Shown piece by piece: positions 1-5,961 of a stretch of DNA of 22,676 nucleotides (positions are counted from its first letter, which is position 1; every line of letters begins with the position of its first letter). The translations under genes were made by a program, and so were the position numbers. The notes beneath the pieces were generated by a model. The model searched no databases. It saw only the letters and a list, made by a program, of their open reading frames with translations, and was not told the origin of the DNA. The stretch covers positions 1-22,676 of the IMG/VR virus record IMGVR_UViG_3300037119_001982; one strand, 5' to 3'. This stretch comes from a virus.

Positions 1-584
1 TACTGCCCCACGTTGTCGAGAATGACGACCTCGGCGCCGCGCGCTCGCGCCTGCTCGCCTAACTCCTCGATGAGCGGCGTGAACATCGGCCGCCCAAACT
101 CGGTCGTAACCAGCGCATTCGGAAGCCCATGCCGCGGCACGATCACCAGGCGCTCCGCGAACTCCTCAAGCCCTACGCCCGCCCAGCGCGCGATCGCGAC
201 CTGGCGCCGCCAGAGCTCGTCATGGTCGTCTTCGCACGCCCACATGAGGCAGCGCCGCGGCGCCTCGATCTCGCCCACGAATGGGCGCCCGAGCGCGAGG
301 CATGAGGCCATCTGCTGCGCGAGCAGCGTCTTCCCGATGCCCCCGGTGCCGACCAAGAGCGTGACGTGCCCAAAGCCGAGCCACCCCTTGATCGCCCAGC
401 GCCGCGCCGGCGGCTCGAGCCCGGCGAGCTTGGGCCAGTCGAGCGCTAGGCTTGTTTCTGCAGGCTGGGGCGGGGGGTGTTCACCATTCGACTTTTTGGC
501 AGGCTTCGCCTTCTTCGCCCCGAGGGGCCAAAGCCCGTCATCTTCGTCGAACGCTGACAAGTCGAAAGCCCCCGCAATAGGCAA
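1..584 (-). CDS. RepA/AAA_25-like ATPase (3' end beyond window)
   Basis: This is a partial P-loop ATPase that runs off the left edge, with 194 residues visible. Walker A GTGGIGKT lies at about residues 79-86, an acidic CEDD stretch at 117-120, and Walker B VVILD at 186-190, followed by NVGQ. The order Walker A, 'CEDDxxEL' and 'ILDN' is that of RecA-fold ATPases of the RSF1010 RepA/AAA_25 type, often replication helicases or loaders in phages and plasmids. Residues 1-60 are a low-complexity Lys/Pro-rich leader. The start is uncertain: the frame is open back to a TAA near 655 but has no ATG or GTG. I chose TTG at 584; TTG at 560 is an alternative with a GGGGG run upstream. It is the last visible gene of the leftward early operon, after a gap of about 85 bases. 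The ATPase call is firm; the replication role is inferred. Confidence 0.8.
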   Translation of the reverse strand, partial: MPIAGAFDLSAFDEDDGLWPLGAKKAKPAKKSNGEHPPPQPAETSLALDWPKLAGLEPPARRWAIKGWLGFGHVTLLVGTGGIGKTLLAQQMASCLALGRPFVGEIEAPRRCLMWACEDDHDELWRRQVAIARWAGVGLEEFAERLVIVPRHGLPNALVTTEFGRPMFTPLIEELGEQARARGAEVVILDNVGQ

Positions 585-600
585 AATCGAATCGGTGGGG

Positions 601-631
601 CTGGCGTGATTGCGGCACGCCAGAGGCGTGC
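601..631. promoter_or_regulatory. Two mutually exclusive hairpins upstream of ATPase gene
   Basis: CTGGCGTG (601-608) pairs perfectly with CACGCCAG (616-623). The second arm is shared with a competing stem, GCACGCC (615-621) with GGCGTGC (625-631), loop AGA. Neither is followed by a T-run, so this is not a standard intrinsic terminator. It sits between the 54-residue gene and the ATPase gene, which lacks an ATG. A role in translation or as an operator is inference only. Confidence 0.35.
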
Positions 632-669
632 GCCCGACCCCGTAGTGATATTACGACATTACGGAAAAA

Positions 670-834
670 TCACGTTACGTTTGTGCCTGGAATCGTCCAT
701 ACGTGTTCGGTCGGCACGTCTTCCCATTCTCCCCACCATAGCCACGGAAAGGATTTCACGCGGTATTGCAGGACCGTCTGGCGCTCGGTTGGGTATTGGT
801 GTTGTGGCCGGTGCAGCCACCGTAATTGGATCAT
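670..834 (-). CDS. Small Trp-rich hypothetical protein (54 aa)
   Basis: This ORF starts at ATG 834, overlapping the TGA of the upstream gene as ATGA, and ends at TGA 672-670. The 54-residue product is rich in aromatic residues, with a central WLWWGEWEDV segment and a basic N-terminus (QLRWLHRPQ). I recognise no family. Its tight coupling inside the early leftward operon, between a 96-residue hypothetical and the ATPase, is the main support that it is real. It could be a small accessory or inhibitor protein, but nothing in the sequence shows a function. Confidence 0.6.
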   Translation of the reverse strand: MIQLRWLHRPQHQYPTERQTVLQYRVKSFPWLWWGEWEDVPTEHVWTIPGTNVT

Positions 835-1121
835 GTCGTCTCGAACCCCAAAGCGATGCGCGCGGCTTCCAGTTCGGCCGCCTCCGCGGCGTCGCCCCGC
901 GCGATCGCGTCGAAGTGCTCCCCGGCAAGCCGATGTTCCACGTGGAACAATTCATCCCGGTAGGCCGCCGCGGCGTTGTGGAGCGTGCGCGCCGCGCGCA
1001 GCCTGGTCGTCATGTCCAAGGTGACGGCGAGCGGCCGGTGGCGCCACGACTGGGGCTGCAGGGGCGCCGGCGCTTCTCCGTGCGAGGGGGCGTCGGCGTC
1101 CCCGGCAGTCCAGTCAATCAT
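831..1121 (-). CDS. Hypothetical phage protein (96 aa)
   Basis: The ORF starts at ATG 1121, overlapping the stop of the nuclease gene (AAATGA junction), and gives 96 residues. An Ala/Pro-rich N-terminus (1-30) precedes a predicted helical region with TTRLRAARTLHNAAAAYRDE and a charged, alanine-rich C-terminal helix (70-92). No signal peptide, membrane segment or catalytic motif is visible. The frame is open much further upstream to 1334, but that part lies inside the nuclease gene and is a shadow, so the coupled ATG was chosen. No function can be assigned; it may assist the neighbouring nuclease or ATPase. Confidence 0.65.
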   Translation of the reverse strand: MIDWTAGDADAPSHGEAPAPLQPQSWRHRPLAVTLDMTTRLRAARTLHNAAAAYRDELFHVEHRLAGEHFDAIARGDAAEAAELEAARIALGFETT

Positions 1122-1570
1122 TTCAGCACCGCCTGTGCTAGTTTTAGCGCAGATCCGTCCCGGATCATGTCCCCGGTGACGTAGTAGACCGTCCAGCCGG
1201 CCAGCACCAGGTCGTTGTGGCGCCTGGCGTCGGCCTTGAACCGCTCCTTGATGCGATGCACCATCCCCTGCACCTCGAACGCGACGCCGGGCTTCCAGTC
1301 TCCGAACGAATAGGCGGACGCCAGCACGGGCCACGCGAAGTCGATGCGGATCCCGCGGTCTGGGAAGGGGCTGAATTGACGGATAGGCGCCCGTATCCCG
1401 GCCGCCTGAAGCTGGTTGGCGAAGTCGTGCTCAAGATGGTGCTTTGCGCTGCGCCCAGTGGCGCGGGCTGCGCTGGGCGGCGCGGGGACGGGCTTCCGGG
1501 GCCACCCCTTGCTGGCGCGCTCCTGCAGCGCCTTGGCGGTCTGCTCGTCCAGGCGCAGCCCTTTAGGCAT
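1118..1570 (-). CDS. PD-(D/E)XK nuclease of Vsr/DUF559 type
   Basis: This 150-residue protein has the restriction-endonuclease-like core of very-short-patch-repair and DUF559 nucleases. A helix carries E47 (LEHDF), then RIDFAWP contains D77, then FEVQG contains E99 and Q101 (an ExQ form of ExK), followed by H105 and a strand WTVYYVTGD. The spacing fits a metal-dependent DNA endonuclease. In phages such small proteins often serve as Holliday-junction or repair nucleases. Residues 1-45 are basic and Pro/Ala-rich. It overlaps both neighbours (TAATG upstream, ATGA downstream), so it is co-translated in the early leftward operon with the ATPase. The fold call is well supported; the substrate (nick, mismatch or branched DNA) is not shown. 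Confidence 0.75.
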   Translation of the reverse strand: MPKGLRLDEQTAKALQERASKGWPRKPVPAPPSAARATGRSAKHHLEHDFANQLQAAGIRAPIRQFSPFPDRGIRIDFAWPVLASAYSFGDWKPGVAFEVQGMVHRIKERFKADARRHNDLVLAGWTVYYVTGDMIRDGSALKLAQAVLK

Positions 1571-1752
1571 TAGAACGTCGACGCCCGGTTCAACAACTCC
1601 ACGACCTCACGCGCATTGCCTTCCGAGAAGCAAAAGCACAGGGCATTGTCGTCGGCGTCATGAATCCGAAAGTGACCCTGAACCGGCATGTACTCGTAGG
1701 AAAATGGGGGGCGGTGCACGAACAGGTGGTCAGTTTTTGCCGCGAGGCGCAC
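1570..1752 (-). CDS. Hypothetical small protein (60 aa)
   Basis: This is a short acidic protein with phage-like composition: HLFVHRPPF near the start, an FRIHDADD turn, a CFCF pair, and a C-terminal helix ending EVVELLNRAS. The stop overlaps the nuclease start as TAATG. I place the start at GTG 1752 because GGGAG lies five bases upstream. An in-frame ATG at 1782 would add ten residues and lengthen the overlap with the preceding gene to 53 bases. No family recognised. Confidence 0.55.
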   Translation of the reverse strand: MRLAAKTDHLFVHRPPFSYEYMPVQGHFRIHDADDNALCFCFSEGNAREVVELLNRASTF

Positions 1753-1939
1753 CTTTGCTCCCGTTCTTGCGCCATCTGGCATTGGCGGCCTGCCTGGCGA
1801 TGAGCCGCCTTCGCTTGGGACTGAGCGCGAGCGCCCGAGCTCGACCGCCAGCGCGCTGCGTCTCCAAGCTGATCCTGTAGGGGCGGCGCGGGATCGTCTC
1901 TTCGTCCATTCCGATGCATGCTAGACGTATCTCAGACAA
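1730..1939 (-). CDS. Small basic hypothetical protein, first gene of leftward operon
   Basis: The product has up to 69 residues and carries the motif LSPKRRRLIARQAANARW. Such 'SPxRRxxIAxxAAxARW' motifs are common in small phage proteins and usually form a short DNA-binding-like helix pair. The longest start is TTG 1939, preceded by a G-rich tract (1941-1960); ATG 1909 is a good alternative giving 59 residues. It is the promoter-proximal gene of the leftward early operon. A regulatory or DNA-binding role is plausible from its basic charge (many Arg/Lys) but not shown. It overlaps the next gene slightly. Confidence 0.6.
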   Translation of the reverse strand: MSEIRLACIGMDEETIPRRPYRISLETQRAGGRARALALSPKRRRLIARQAANARWRKNGSKGAPRGKN

Positions 1940-2011
1940 TCCGCAAGCCCCCGCCCCTCTGCTTGCAATCTTTACTTGCGCTCCGATTGAAGAACGATTA
2001 ATCTGCTTGCT
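1940..2011. promoter_or_regulatory. Divergent intergenic promoter region
   Basis: This 72-base gap separates leftward and rightward operons, so both promoters should lie here. The right half (1961-2011) is clearly more AT-rich than its surroundings. CTTGC occurs three times (1962-1966, 1975-1979, 2006-2010) and could be operator-like. No close match to -35/-10 consensus is visible on either strand, so no box is assigned. The rightward gene starts at 2012 without any Shine-Dalgarno sequence. Confidence 0.5.
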
Positions 2012-2281
2012 ATGCGAGAGAACGACAGCTTCCGCCTCATCGACCAGGACGACGCCGTAATCGTGCTCTGCTTCATCATCGCGCTACTCGTGGTCGCCTT
2101 CGTGCGCGAGGAGAAAGCCGAGGCGCCGCAGCCGCAACCGTCGCAATCCTGCGCGGTCACGGTGGCGCAGTACGGCCCCGGCGAGCGCTTTGCGCCGAAC
2201 GCCAAAGCCCCGGTATGCGCGACGATCGCGCAGGAAATCCCGGCCCACATTCTCACCGTGCCGGTAGTAGAGAAGAAATGA
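2012..2281 (+). CDS. Small single-pass membrane protein
   Basis: This 89-residue protein opens the rightward operon. A short polar N-terminus (MRENDSFRLIDQDD) precedes one hydrophobic helix (about residues 15-31, AVIVLCFIIALLVVAFV), then charged residues REEKAE and a Pro/Gln linker. A C-terminal domain has two Cys (in QSCAV and PVCAT), likely outside the cytoplasm if N-in. Known phage families with this layout are mostly uncharacterised. There is no visible ribosome-binding site before ATG 2012, so translation may be leaderless or weak. It is followed by a nested hairpin with a T-run, which may limit readthrough to later genes. Function unknown. Confidence 0.7.
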   Translation: MRENDSFRLIDQDDAVIVLCFIIALLVVAFVREEKAEAPQPQPSQSCAVTVAQYGPGERFAPNAKAPVCATIAQEIPAHILTVPVVEKK

Positions 2282-2291
2282 AACCCTTTTC

Positions 2292-2361
2292 GAGTGCGTC
2301 ATCTGCGGCGCGCATCCCCCCTTCCCCGCGCGCCATCCCCTGACAGTGACGCACTCTTTTT
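2292..2361 (+). terminator. Nested-stem intrinsic terminator/attenuator
   Basis: GAGTGCGTCA (2292-2301) pairs perfectly with TGACGCACTC (2347-2356), directly followed by TTTTT (2357-2361). Inside the 45-base loop a second perfect stem forms between GGCGCGC (2307-2313) and GCGCGCC (2328-2334). The shape is that of a compound rho-independent terminator. It ends only a few bases before the Shine-Dalgarno (CGGAG) of the next gene, so it may act as an attenuator inside the operon. Confidence 0.6.
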
Positions 2362-2374
2362 ATTCGGAGCCACG

Positions 2375-2596
2375 ATGAACGACCAACTTGACATGCAGAC
2401 GATGCTGACGAGCGTGATCGAGGGGTACTCGAACATGGTGAAAGTCGGCATGGCGGCCGGCGAAGGTCGCTACCGCGACGGCATCGCCGCGCTTGATGCG
2501 GCGTACCGCAAGGCGATGCTCGATCCGCAGACGAAACTGCCGAGTTACCTCGACGCCGCGATCAACATGCTGATCCTCACGCGCAGGTCCGAGTGA
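2375..2596 (+). CDS. Hypothetical phage protein (73 aa)
   Basis: The start at ATG 2375 is supported by CGGAG five bases upstream; the longer frame back to 2294 runs through the terminator hairpin and is rejected. The 73-residue product is mostly helical: MNDQLDMQTMLTSVIEGYS, a Gly-rich turn, and DGIAALDAAYRKAMLD. It ends in LILTRRSE and overlaps the next gene by GTGA. No domain recognised. It lies in the series of small accessory genes upstream of the integrase. Confidence 0.6.
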   Translation: MNDQLDMQTMLTSVIEGYSNMVKVGMAAGEGRYRDGIAALDAAYRKAMLDPQTKLPSYLDAAINMLILTRRSE

Positions 2597-2814
2597 GCCG
2601 CACGCTGACCAACGGCAACAACATCAAGGCGCTGCGCCGAGCGTGGGCGGGCGTCAAGGTCATCTCCTGCGCCGATGGGACTTCCTACGTCAAGCCGCGC
2701 TGGCGCAAGCAATTCCGACAGCACGGCGTTCTCACCCGGCTCTACGTCGCGCGCATGCTGCAGGAATTCATCAACGGGAAGCTGAAGCATGGCGAGTATG
2801 GGATGAAGAAATGA
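2593..2814 (+). CDS. Small basic hypothetical protein (73 aa)
   Basis: The start is GTG 2593, overlapping the TGA of the preceding gene (GTGA), with AGG a few bases before it. The 73-residue protein is strongly basic: KALRRAWAGVK, KPRWRKQFRQ, and a C-terminal KLKHGEYGMKK. This composition suits a nucleic-acid-binding role, but no defined fold is visible. Its stop overlaps the next start as ATGA, so it is translated together with the zinc-motif protein downstream. Confidence 0.6.
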   Translation: MSRTLTNGNNIKALRRAWAGVKVISCADGTSYVKPRWRKQFRQHGVLTRLYVARMLQEFINGKLKHGEYGMKK

Positions 2815-2984
2815 GCGAGCCGCTTTGGTGCGACATCCGACAGCACTATTGCCGCTGCCACGACTACGGCAAGCGCTGCGATGACTTTGACGACGAACCG
2901 GCGTATTGCGAGGCGTGCGGCGGCAAGGGTCAGAAAATGGACGGGCATCCGTGCGCAGATTGTGGCGGGACCGGGCGCCTATGA
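2811..2984 (+). CDS. Small Cys-rich protein with DnaJ-type CxxCGGxG repeats
   Basis: This is a 57-residue protein with eight cysteines. The C-terminal half holds two CxxCGGxG repeats (C33-x2-C36 and C48-x2-C51), the signature of the DnaJ central zinc-binding domain, which could bind one Zn ion. The N-terminal half has WCDIRQHYCRCHDYGKRC with four further Cys. It has no J-domain, so it is not a chaperone cofactor in the usual sense. Isolated zinc ribbons of this type are frequent in phage accessory operons. ATG 2811 overlaps the stop of the previous gene, and its own stop overlaps the next ATG at 2981. Confidence 0.65.
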   Translation: MSEPLWCDIRQHYCRCHDYGKRCDDFDDEPAYCEACGGKGQKMDGHPCADCGGTGRL

Positions 2985-3436
2985 GCCTGCCTTACGAAAC
3001 GGCCACTGCTGGCGATCGTGCCCTAGTAGAACTGCAGCGCATGCTCGCCAAGTTCGGTTGTTCATCGTTTGCCACTGGCACCGACATCGAGCGCGGCGTG
3101 ACGGTCGTCACCTTCAAGCATCGCGACCGAGTGGTGCAACTTGAGGCATCGTGGAGAGGGTACGCACAGGCGCTCCTCCGTAACTGCAAGCGACCACACG
3201 ACCGCCGAGTGCAGGATCGTTGCATGGAGCAGGCCAGGATCAGCGTGTGCTCGGTGCTGCGGGATTGGACGAAGGCGCAGATCACCGCCGTCGAAGCTGG
3301 CGTGATGTCCTTCGAAGCTGTGTTCATGCCGCACATGCTGACGAGGGACGGCCGGCGCGTGGTCGATGCAGCGCAAGCAGCGAATCTACTGCCAGCGCCT
3401 AATGAGAAGGTACGCGAGATTGGAGGGCAATCATGA
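2981..3436 (+). CDS. Conserved-looking hypothetical phage protein (151 aa)
   Basis: Start ATG 2981 overlaps the preceding TGA; the frame extends upstream to 2906 but that part lies in the zinc-motif gene. The 151-residue product begins with a helical region (GDRALVELQRMLAKFGCSSF). It continues with a strand-rich part (GVTVVTFKHRDRVVQLEAS) and a helical C-terminal part with QARISVCSVLRDW and MSFEAVFMPHML. I recall similar proteins as unnamed genes of temperate phages but cannot name a family. It has no membrane segment or catalytic motif. It lies just upstream of a possible recombination protein and the integrase. Confidence 0.6.
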   Translation: MSLPYETATAGDRALVELQRMLAKFGCSSFATGTDIERGVTVVTFKHRDRVVQLEASWRGYAQALLRNCKRPHDRRVQDRCMEQARISVCSVLRDWTKAQITAVEAGVMSFEAVFMPHMLTRDGRRVVDAAQAANLLPAPNEKVREIGGQS

Positions 3437-3633
3437 ATTGCGTTCGCCACCCAGACCGCGAAGTGACGCCCTTCGACGTGGGCGACCAATACTGCAAGGA
3501 ATGCTTCATGCGGGCGTGGAACGGCACGCACTACGTCGCGGCACCGAACTCGCCGCACGTCGACGAACAATCCACCGATGGGCGCTCAATCCTGCGCGAC
3601 CATCGCGGCGAATACAGGAGAAAGGCAATATGA
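3433..3633 (+). CDS. Small putative zinc-ribbon protein (66 aa)
   Basis: ATG 3433 overlaps the TGA of the previous gene. The 66-residue product starts MNCVRHPDR and continues to QYCKECF: Cys3 and His6, then Cys21-x2-Cys24, a likely CxxH...CxxC zinc-binding site. The C-terminal half is polar and basic (ILRDHRGEYRRKAI). The stop overlaps the ATG of the next gene at 3630, and the next gene's Shine-Dalgarno (AGGAG 3616-3620) lies inside this ORF. No function can be assigned. Confidence 0.6.
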   Translation: MNCVRHPDREVTPFDVGDQYCKECFMRAWNGTHYVAAPNSPHVDEQSTDGRSILRDHRGEYRRKAI

Positions 3634-4340
3634 GCACCGATCTAGTCGTGGTTGGAACGAACCCGGCGGCATTGATGGGGCAAGCGACAGATGTTGCGGG
3701 CGTGTGCGCCGAGATCGTCAAGCGCACCGCCATGAGTATCCAAGGGCGCAAGTACGTGCGCGTCGAAGGCTGGCAGTCGATCGCTGCGGCCTACGGGTGC
3801 GTGGCCTCGGCCGTCAATGTCGAGCGCATCACTGGCGGCGTGCGCGCCATCGGAGAACTGCACCGCATTGCCGACAGCGCCCTTATCGCAAGCGCCGTGG
3901 GCTTCGTCGGCGAAGACGAGCCGGTATGGTTCGGCGGCGAAGTGACGCAGTACGGGAAAACGAAGAAGTATGTGAAGCGCCCCGACTACGCGATTCAGGC
4001 AATGGCGCAGACTCGCGCCATCAGCCGCGTGTGCCGCAGCGCGTTCGCATTCGTCGTGGTGATGATCGACGGCAACCTGCAGACAACGCCGGCCGAGGAA
4101 ATGGCTGGCACGTTCACGCAAGAAGAAGAAGCGGCGCCGCCGCCGGCGCCCAAGGTCGCGGCCGAACAAGTCGAGGCGATCCACGTCGCGCTCGCGAAGA
4201 ACAACGTGGAACTCGCCGAGTTGCTGAAGAAGGCCGAGTTGACTGACCTGAAAGAACTCTCGGCAGAGGACGCACCCGGCGCGATCAAGTGGGTAGAGCA
4301 GCAGGGCAAGAAAGCGATGCAAAAGGCCGGGCGCGCGTGA
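3630..4340 (+). CDS. Conserved phage protein, possible recombination/ssDNA role
   Basis: This is a 236-residue protein starting at ATG 3630, ten bases after AGGAG. The core (about 42-160) contains VRVEGWQSIAAAYG, WFGGEVTQYG, an RPDYAIQAMAQTRAISRVCRSAFAF-type block (about 118-141), and TPAEEM at 153-158. I recognise this block as conserved in many phage proteins of uncertain function, often sited where other phages carry single-strand annealing proteins. The link to recombination is inference from position next to the integrase, not from a catalytic motif. Residues 164-180 are a Glu/Ala/Pro linker to a small helical C-terminal domain (AAEQVEAIHVALAKNN...), like the terminal domain seen in some RecT/ERF-type proteins. 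The frame upstream to 3366 is a shadow of the previous gene. Confidence 0.6.
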   Translation: MSTDLVVVGTNPAALMGQATDVAGVCAEIVKRTAMSIQGRKYVRVEGWQSIAAAYGCVASAVNVERITGGVRAIGELHRIADSALIASAVGFVGEDEPVWFGGEVTQYGKTKKYVKRPDYAIQAMAQTRAISRVCRSAFAFVVVMIDGNLQTTPAEEMAGTFTQEEEAAPPPAPKVAAEQVEAIHVALAKNNVELAELLKKAELTDLKELSAEDAPGAIKWVEQQGKKAMQKAGRA

Positions 4341-5275
4341 CGGACTTCAAGCCCTACACGGTCGGCTGGTGTATCGAAAAATATATCGCGGAAATGGCGA
4401 CGAGCGACGAAATGAAGACCCTAGGCGCATCTCAGGTCTACACGCTGCGCGGCGTCGCCGCCTCCATGCTCGGCCCGATGAACGCCGAGAACCTGACCCG
4501 GCAGGAAATCATCGCCTACGCGCGCTGGCGCCGCAATCAGACCATCAAGAGCACCGAGCGCAAGGTGAGCGCCGCAACGTGCGGCCAGTCGATCAGCTTC
4601 CTCGGCGTGGTGCTCAAGTACGCCGGATCCGCGTGGGAAGACTGCGAGAACATCACCGCGGCGTCGATCGTGGCGGCGAAGCCCTTCCTCACCAAGCACG
4701 GGCTTACCGGCAAATCGTCGCCGCGCGACCGGCGCCCGACCGACGATGAGATCGGGGCGCTTCTCGACTATTACGCTTTGCAGTCGCAGCACCGCAATAC
4801 CAAGGTGAACATGCCGCAGGTGATCGCCTTCGCCCTCGCCTCGACCAGGCGCCTCGGGGAAATCTGCCGCATCACGCACGGCGACGTGGACTACGAGCGC
4901 GGCACCTACTGGGTGCGTGACCTCAAGCACCCGACGAAGAAGAAGGGGAACGACAAGGAGTTCCCGCTATTCCCCGAGCTCGCCGAGATCATCAAGCGCC
5001 AACCGAGGCTCACCTTGAGCGCTGACGAGCGGGTCTTCCCCTACAACGCCAAGTCCTGCAGCCAGTCCTATGCCGCGGCGAAGAAGCGCCTAGGCATCAA
5101 GGGGCTGCGCTTCCATGATAACCGGCGCGAGGCCATCACGCGCTGGCTCGCGAAGCTGCAGCCGCATGAAGTGAAGCAGATCAGCGGGCACGAGACGACG
5201 GTTGTTCTTGAGCGCGTGTATCACCGGCCGAAGGCGACTGATCTGCTCGCCAAAGTAGCAGGGTTCAACAGGTAA
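4337..5275 (+). CDS. int: Tyrosine recombinase / phage integrase
   Basis: This 312-residue integrase starts at GTG 4337, overlapping the previous stop. An N-terminal SAM-like core-binding domain (about 5-115) is followed by the catalytic domain. Its residues are all present: R172 in TRRLGEI, a beta-hairpin lysine near K197 (DLKHPTKKKG), H260 and R263 in HDNRREA, H285 in SGHET, and the nucleophile Y295 in RVYHRP. The length is normal for phage integrases. It cuts and rejoins attP and attB to insert or excise the phage genome, so this phage is or derives from a temperate one. No excisionase, CI-type repressor or clear attP core is visible in the window. It sits within the rightward operon rather than at an end. 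Confidence 0.9.
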   Translation: MTDFKPYTVGWCIEKYIAEMATSDEMKTLGASQVYTLRGVAASMLGPMNAENLTRQEIIAYARWRRNQTIKSTERKVSAATCGQSISFLGVVLKYAGSAWEDCENITAASIVAAKPFLTKHGLTGKSSPRDRRPTDDEIGALLDYYALQSQHRNTKVNMPQVIAFALASTRRLGEICRITHGDVDYERGTYWVRDLKHPTKKKGNDKEFPLFPELAEIIKRQPRLTLSADERVFPYNAKSCSQSYAAAKKRLGIKGLRFHDNRREAITRWLAKLQPHEVKQISGHETTVVLERVYHRPKATDLLAKVAGFNR

Positions 5276-5285
5276 GGAATGACGC

Positions 5286-5438
5286 ATGAAACTCATCTGG
5301 ATATTGACCATCGCCCTGTGGGCGGCTGGTGTGATTGTCGGATTCTGGAATCACGGACTGGCGATGGCGCTGTATGCCTTCCCGGCCGGCTATGCAGCCG
5401 GGACTGCGATATTCCACTTGCACGCTGGTGATTCCTAA
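5286..5438 (+). CDS. Small two-helix membrane protein (50 aa)
   Basis: This short gene lies just after the integrase. ATG 5286 is preceded by AAGGA (5274-5278) overlapping the integrase stop. The 50-residue product has two hydrophobic segments, KLIWILTIALWAAGVIVGFW (2-21) and a second one around GLAMALYAFPAGYAAGTAIF (25-44), with only short polar ends. It could be a small inner-membrane protein. Its size and layout are seen in holin-like or superinfection-exclusion proteins, but nothing specific supports either. Confidence 0.6.
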   Translation: MKLIWILTIALWAAGVIVGFWNHGLAMALYAFPAGYAAGTAIFHLHAGDS

Positions 5439-5447
5439 CCCTATAGG
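5418..5447 (+). promoter_or_regulatory. Weak sigma70-like promoter candidate
   Basis: TTGCAC (5418-5423) and TATAGG (5442-5447) are separated by 18 bases and lie upstream of the gene at 5482, which has its own strong Shine-Dalgarno. The match is only 3/6 and 4/6, and the -35 is inside the preceding ORF. It could give the deazaguanine cassette its own transcription start. Confidence 0.25.
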
Positions 5448-5481
5448 TAGCTAATCCGACTGATTCTCATAGGAGAAAAGC

Positions 5482-5940
5482 ATGTTCGTAGAGCACAAGG
5501 AAGCAGGCGAGCTACAGCCCACCAGGGAAAACAGCGAAGCAACGTACTGCCCGCATGGCTACGACGAATGTTGGCGGGGCTGCGTGTATCCGGGCCGCTG
5601 TGGGCGCTTCGAAGGGCTGGACGAGGCGAGCAAACTGCTGCTGAAGGCGGCGGATCTGATCGAGGATCACGGATTTGTTCAGAATCGAATCGGCCGCGGC
5701 GAGGGGGATGGTTTCTGCGTAGCTCATGCGATGGCGCGGGCATTTGGTGGCGATGACCTCTACGAGAGCCACGCTTACAAGCGTCTCCGCCGCAGTTTGG
5801 GTATGGGCCCCTACGAGAGCCACGCTTACAAGCGTCTGCACCGCAGTTTGGGTATGGGCCCGAGCATTTGGAACGACGAGCCCGGCCGCACCAAGGAAGA
5901 AGTCGTCGCCAAACTGCGCGCCGTGGCTCTCGGTGGTTAG
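5482..5940 (+). CDS. DUF6197-like protein with internal tandem duplication
   Basis: The 152-residue protein starts at ATG 5482, with AGGAG at 5471-5475. Residues 22-43 are Cys-rich (YCPHGYDECWRGCVYPGRC), possibly metal-binding. From residue 49 the sequence follows the DUF6197 pattern as I remember it: a helix ASKLLLKAADLIEDHG, then a GFCVAHAMARA segment, and near the end WNDEPGRTKEEVVAKLRAVA. DUF6197 is a family of unknown function found in phages and actinobacteria. Between these parts a 17-residue unit, YESHAYKRL(R/H)RSLGMGP, is present twice (94-110, 111-127), encoded by a 51-bp tandem duplication. Normal members should carry it once. It directly precedes the DpdA-like gene but a functional link is not shown. 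Confidence 0.7.
   Translation: MFVEHKEAGELQPTRENSEATYCPHGYDECWRGCVYPGRCGRFEGLDEASKLLLKAADLIEDHGFVQNRIGRGEGDGFCVAHAMARAFGGDDLYESHAYKRLRRSLGMGPYESHAYKRLHRSLGMGPSIWNDEPGRTKEEVVAKLRAVALGG
5760..5861 (+). repeat. 51-bp in-frame tandem duplication (two units)
   Basis: Unit 1 is 5760-5810 and unit 2 is 5811-5861. They match at 49 of 51 positions; the two differences (CCG versus GCA) change a single codon pair so that Arg becomes His. The length is a multiple of three, so the reading frame of the DUF6197-like gene is kept. The near identity suggests a recent duplication. Confidence 0.9.
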
Positions 5941-5961
5941 CCCTGCCTTCGGTCGATACCT

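Noticed and set aside
13-609. 198-codon plus-strand ORF at the left edge
   Set aside because: It is antisense to the P-loop ATPase, whose Walker A and B motifs are clear on the minus strand; its own product is a Ser/Arg-rich low-complexity shadow.
5276-5482. attP site next to the integrase
   Set aside because: No repeated arm-type sites or clear core could be seen; without the other genome end or a tRNA-like match it cannot be supported.
5760-5861. CRISPR-like or VNTR array
   Set aside because: Only two adjacent 51-bp units with no spacers, in frame inside a protein gene; it is a tandem duplication.
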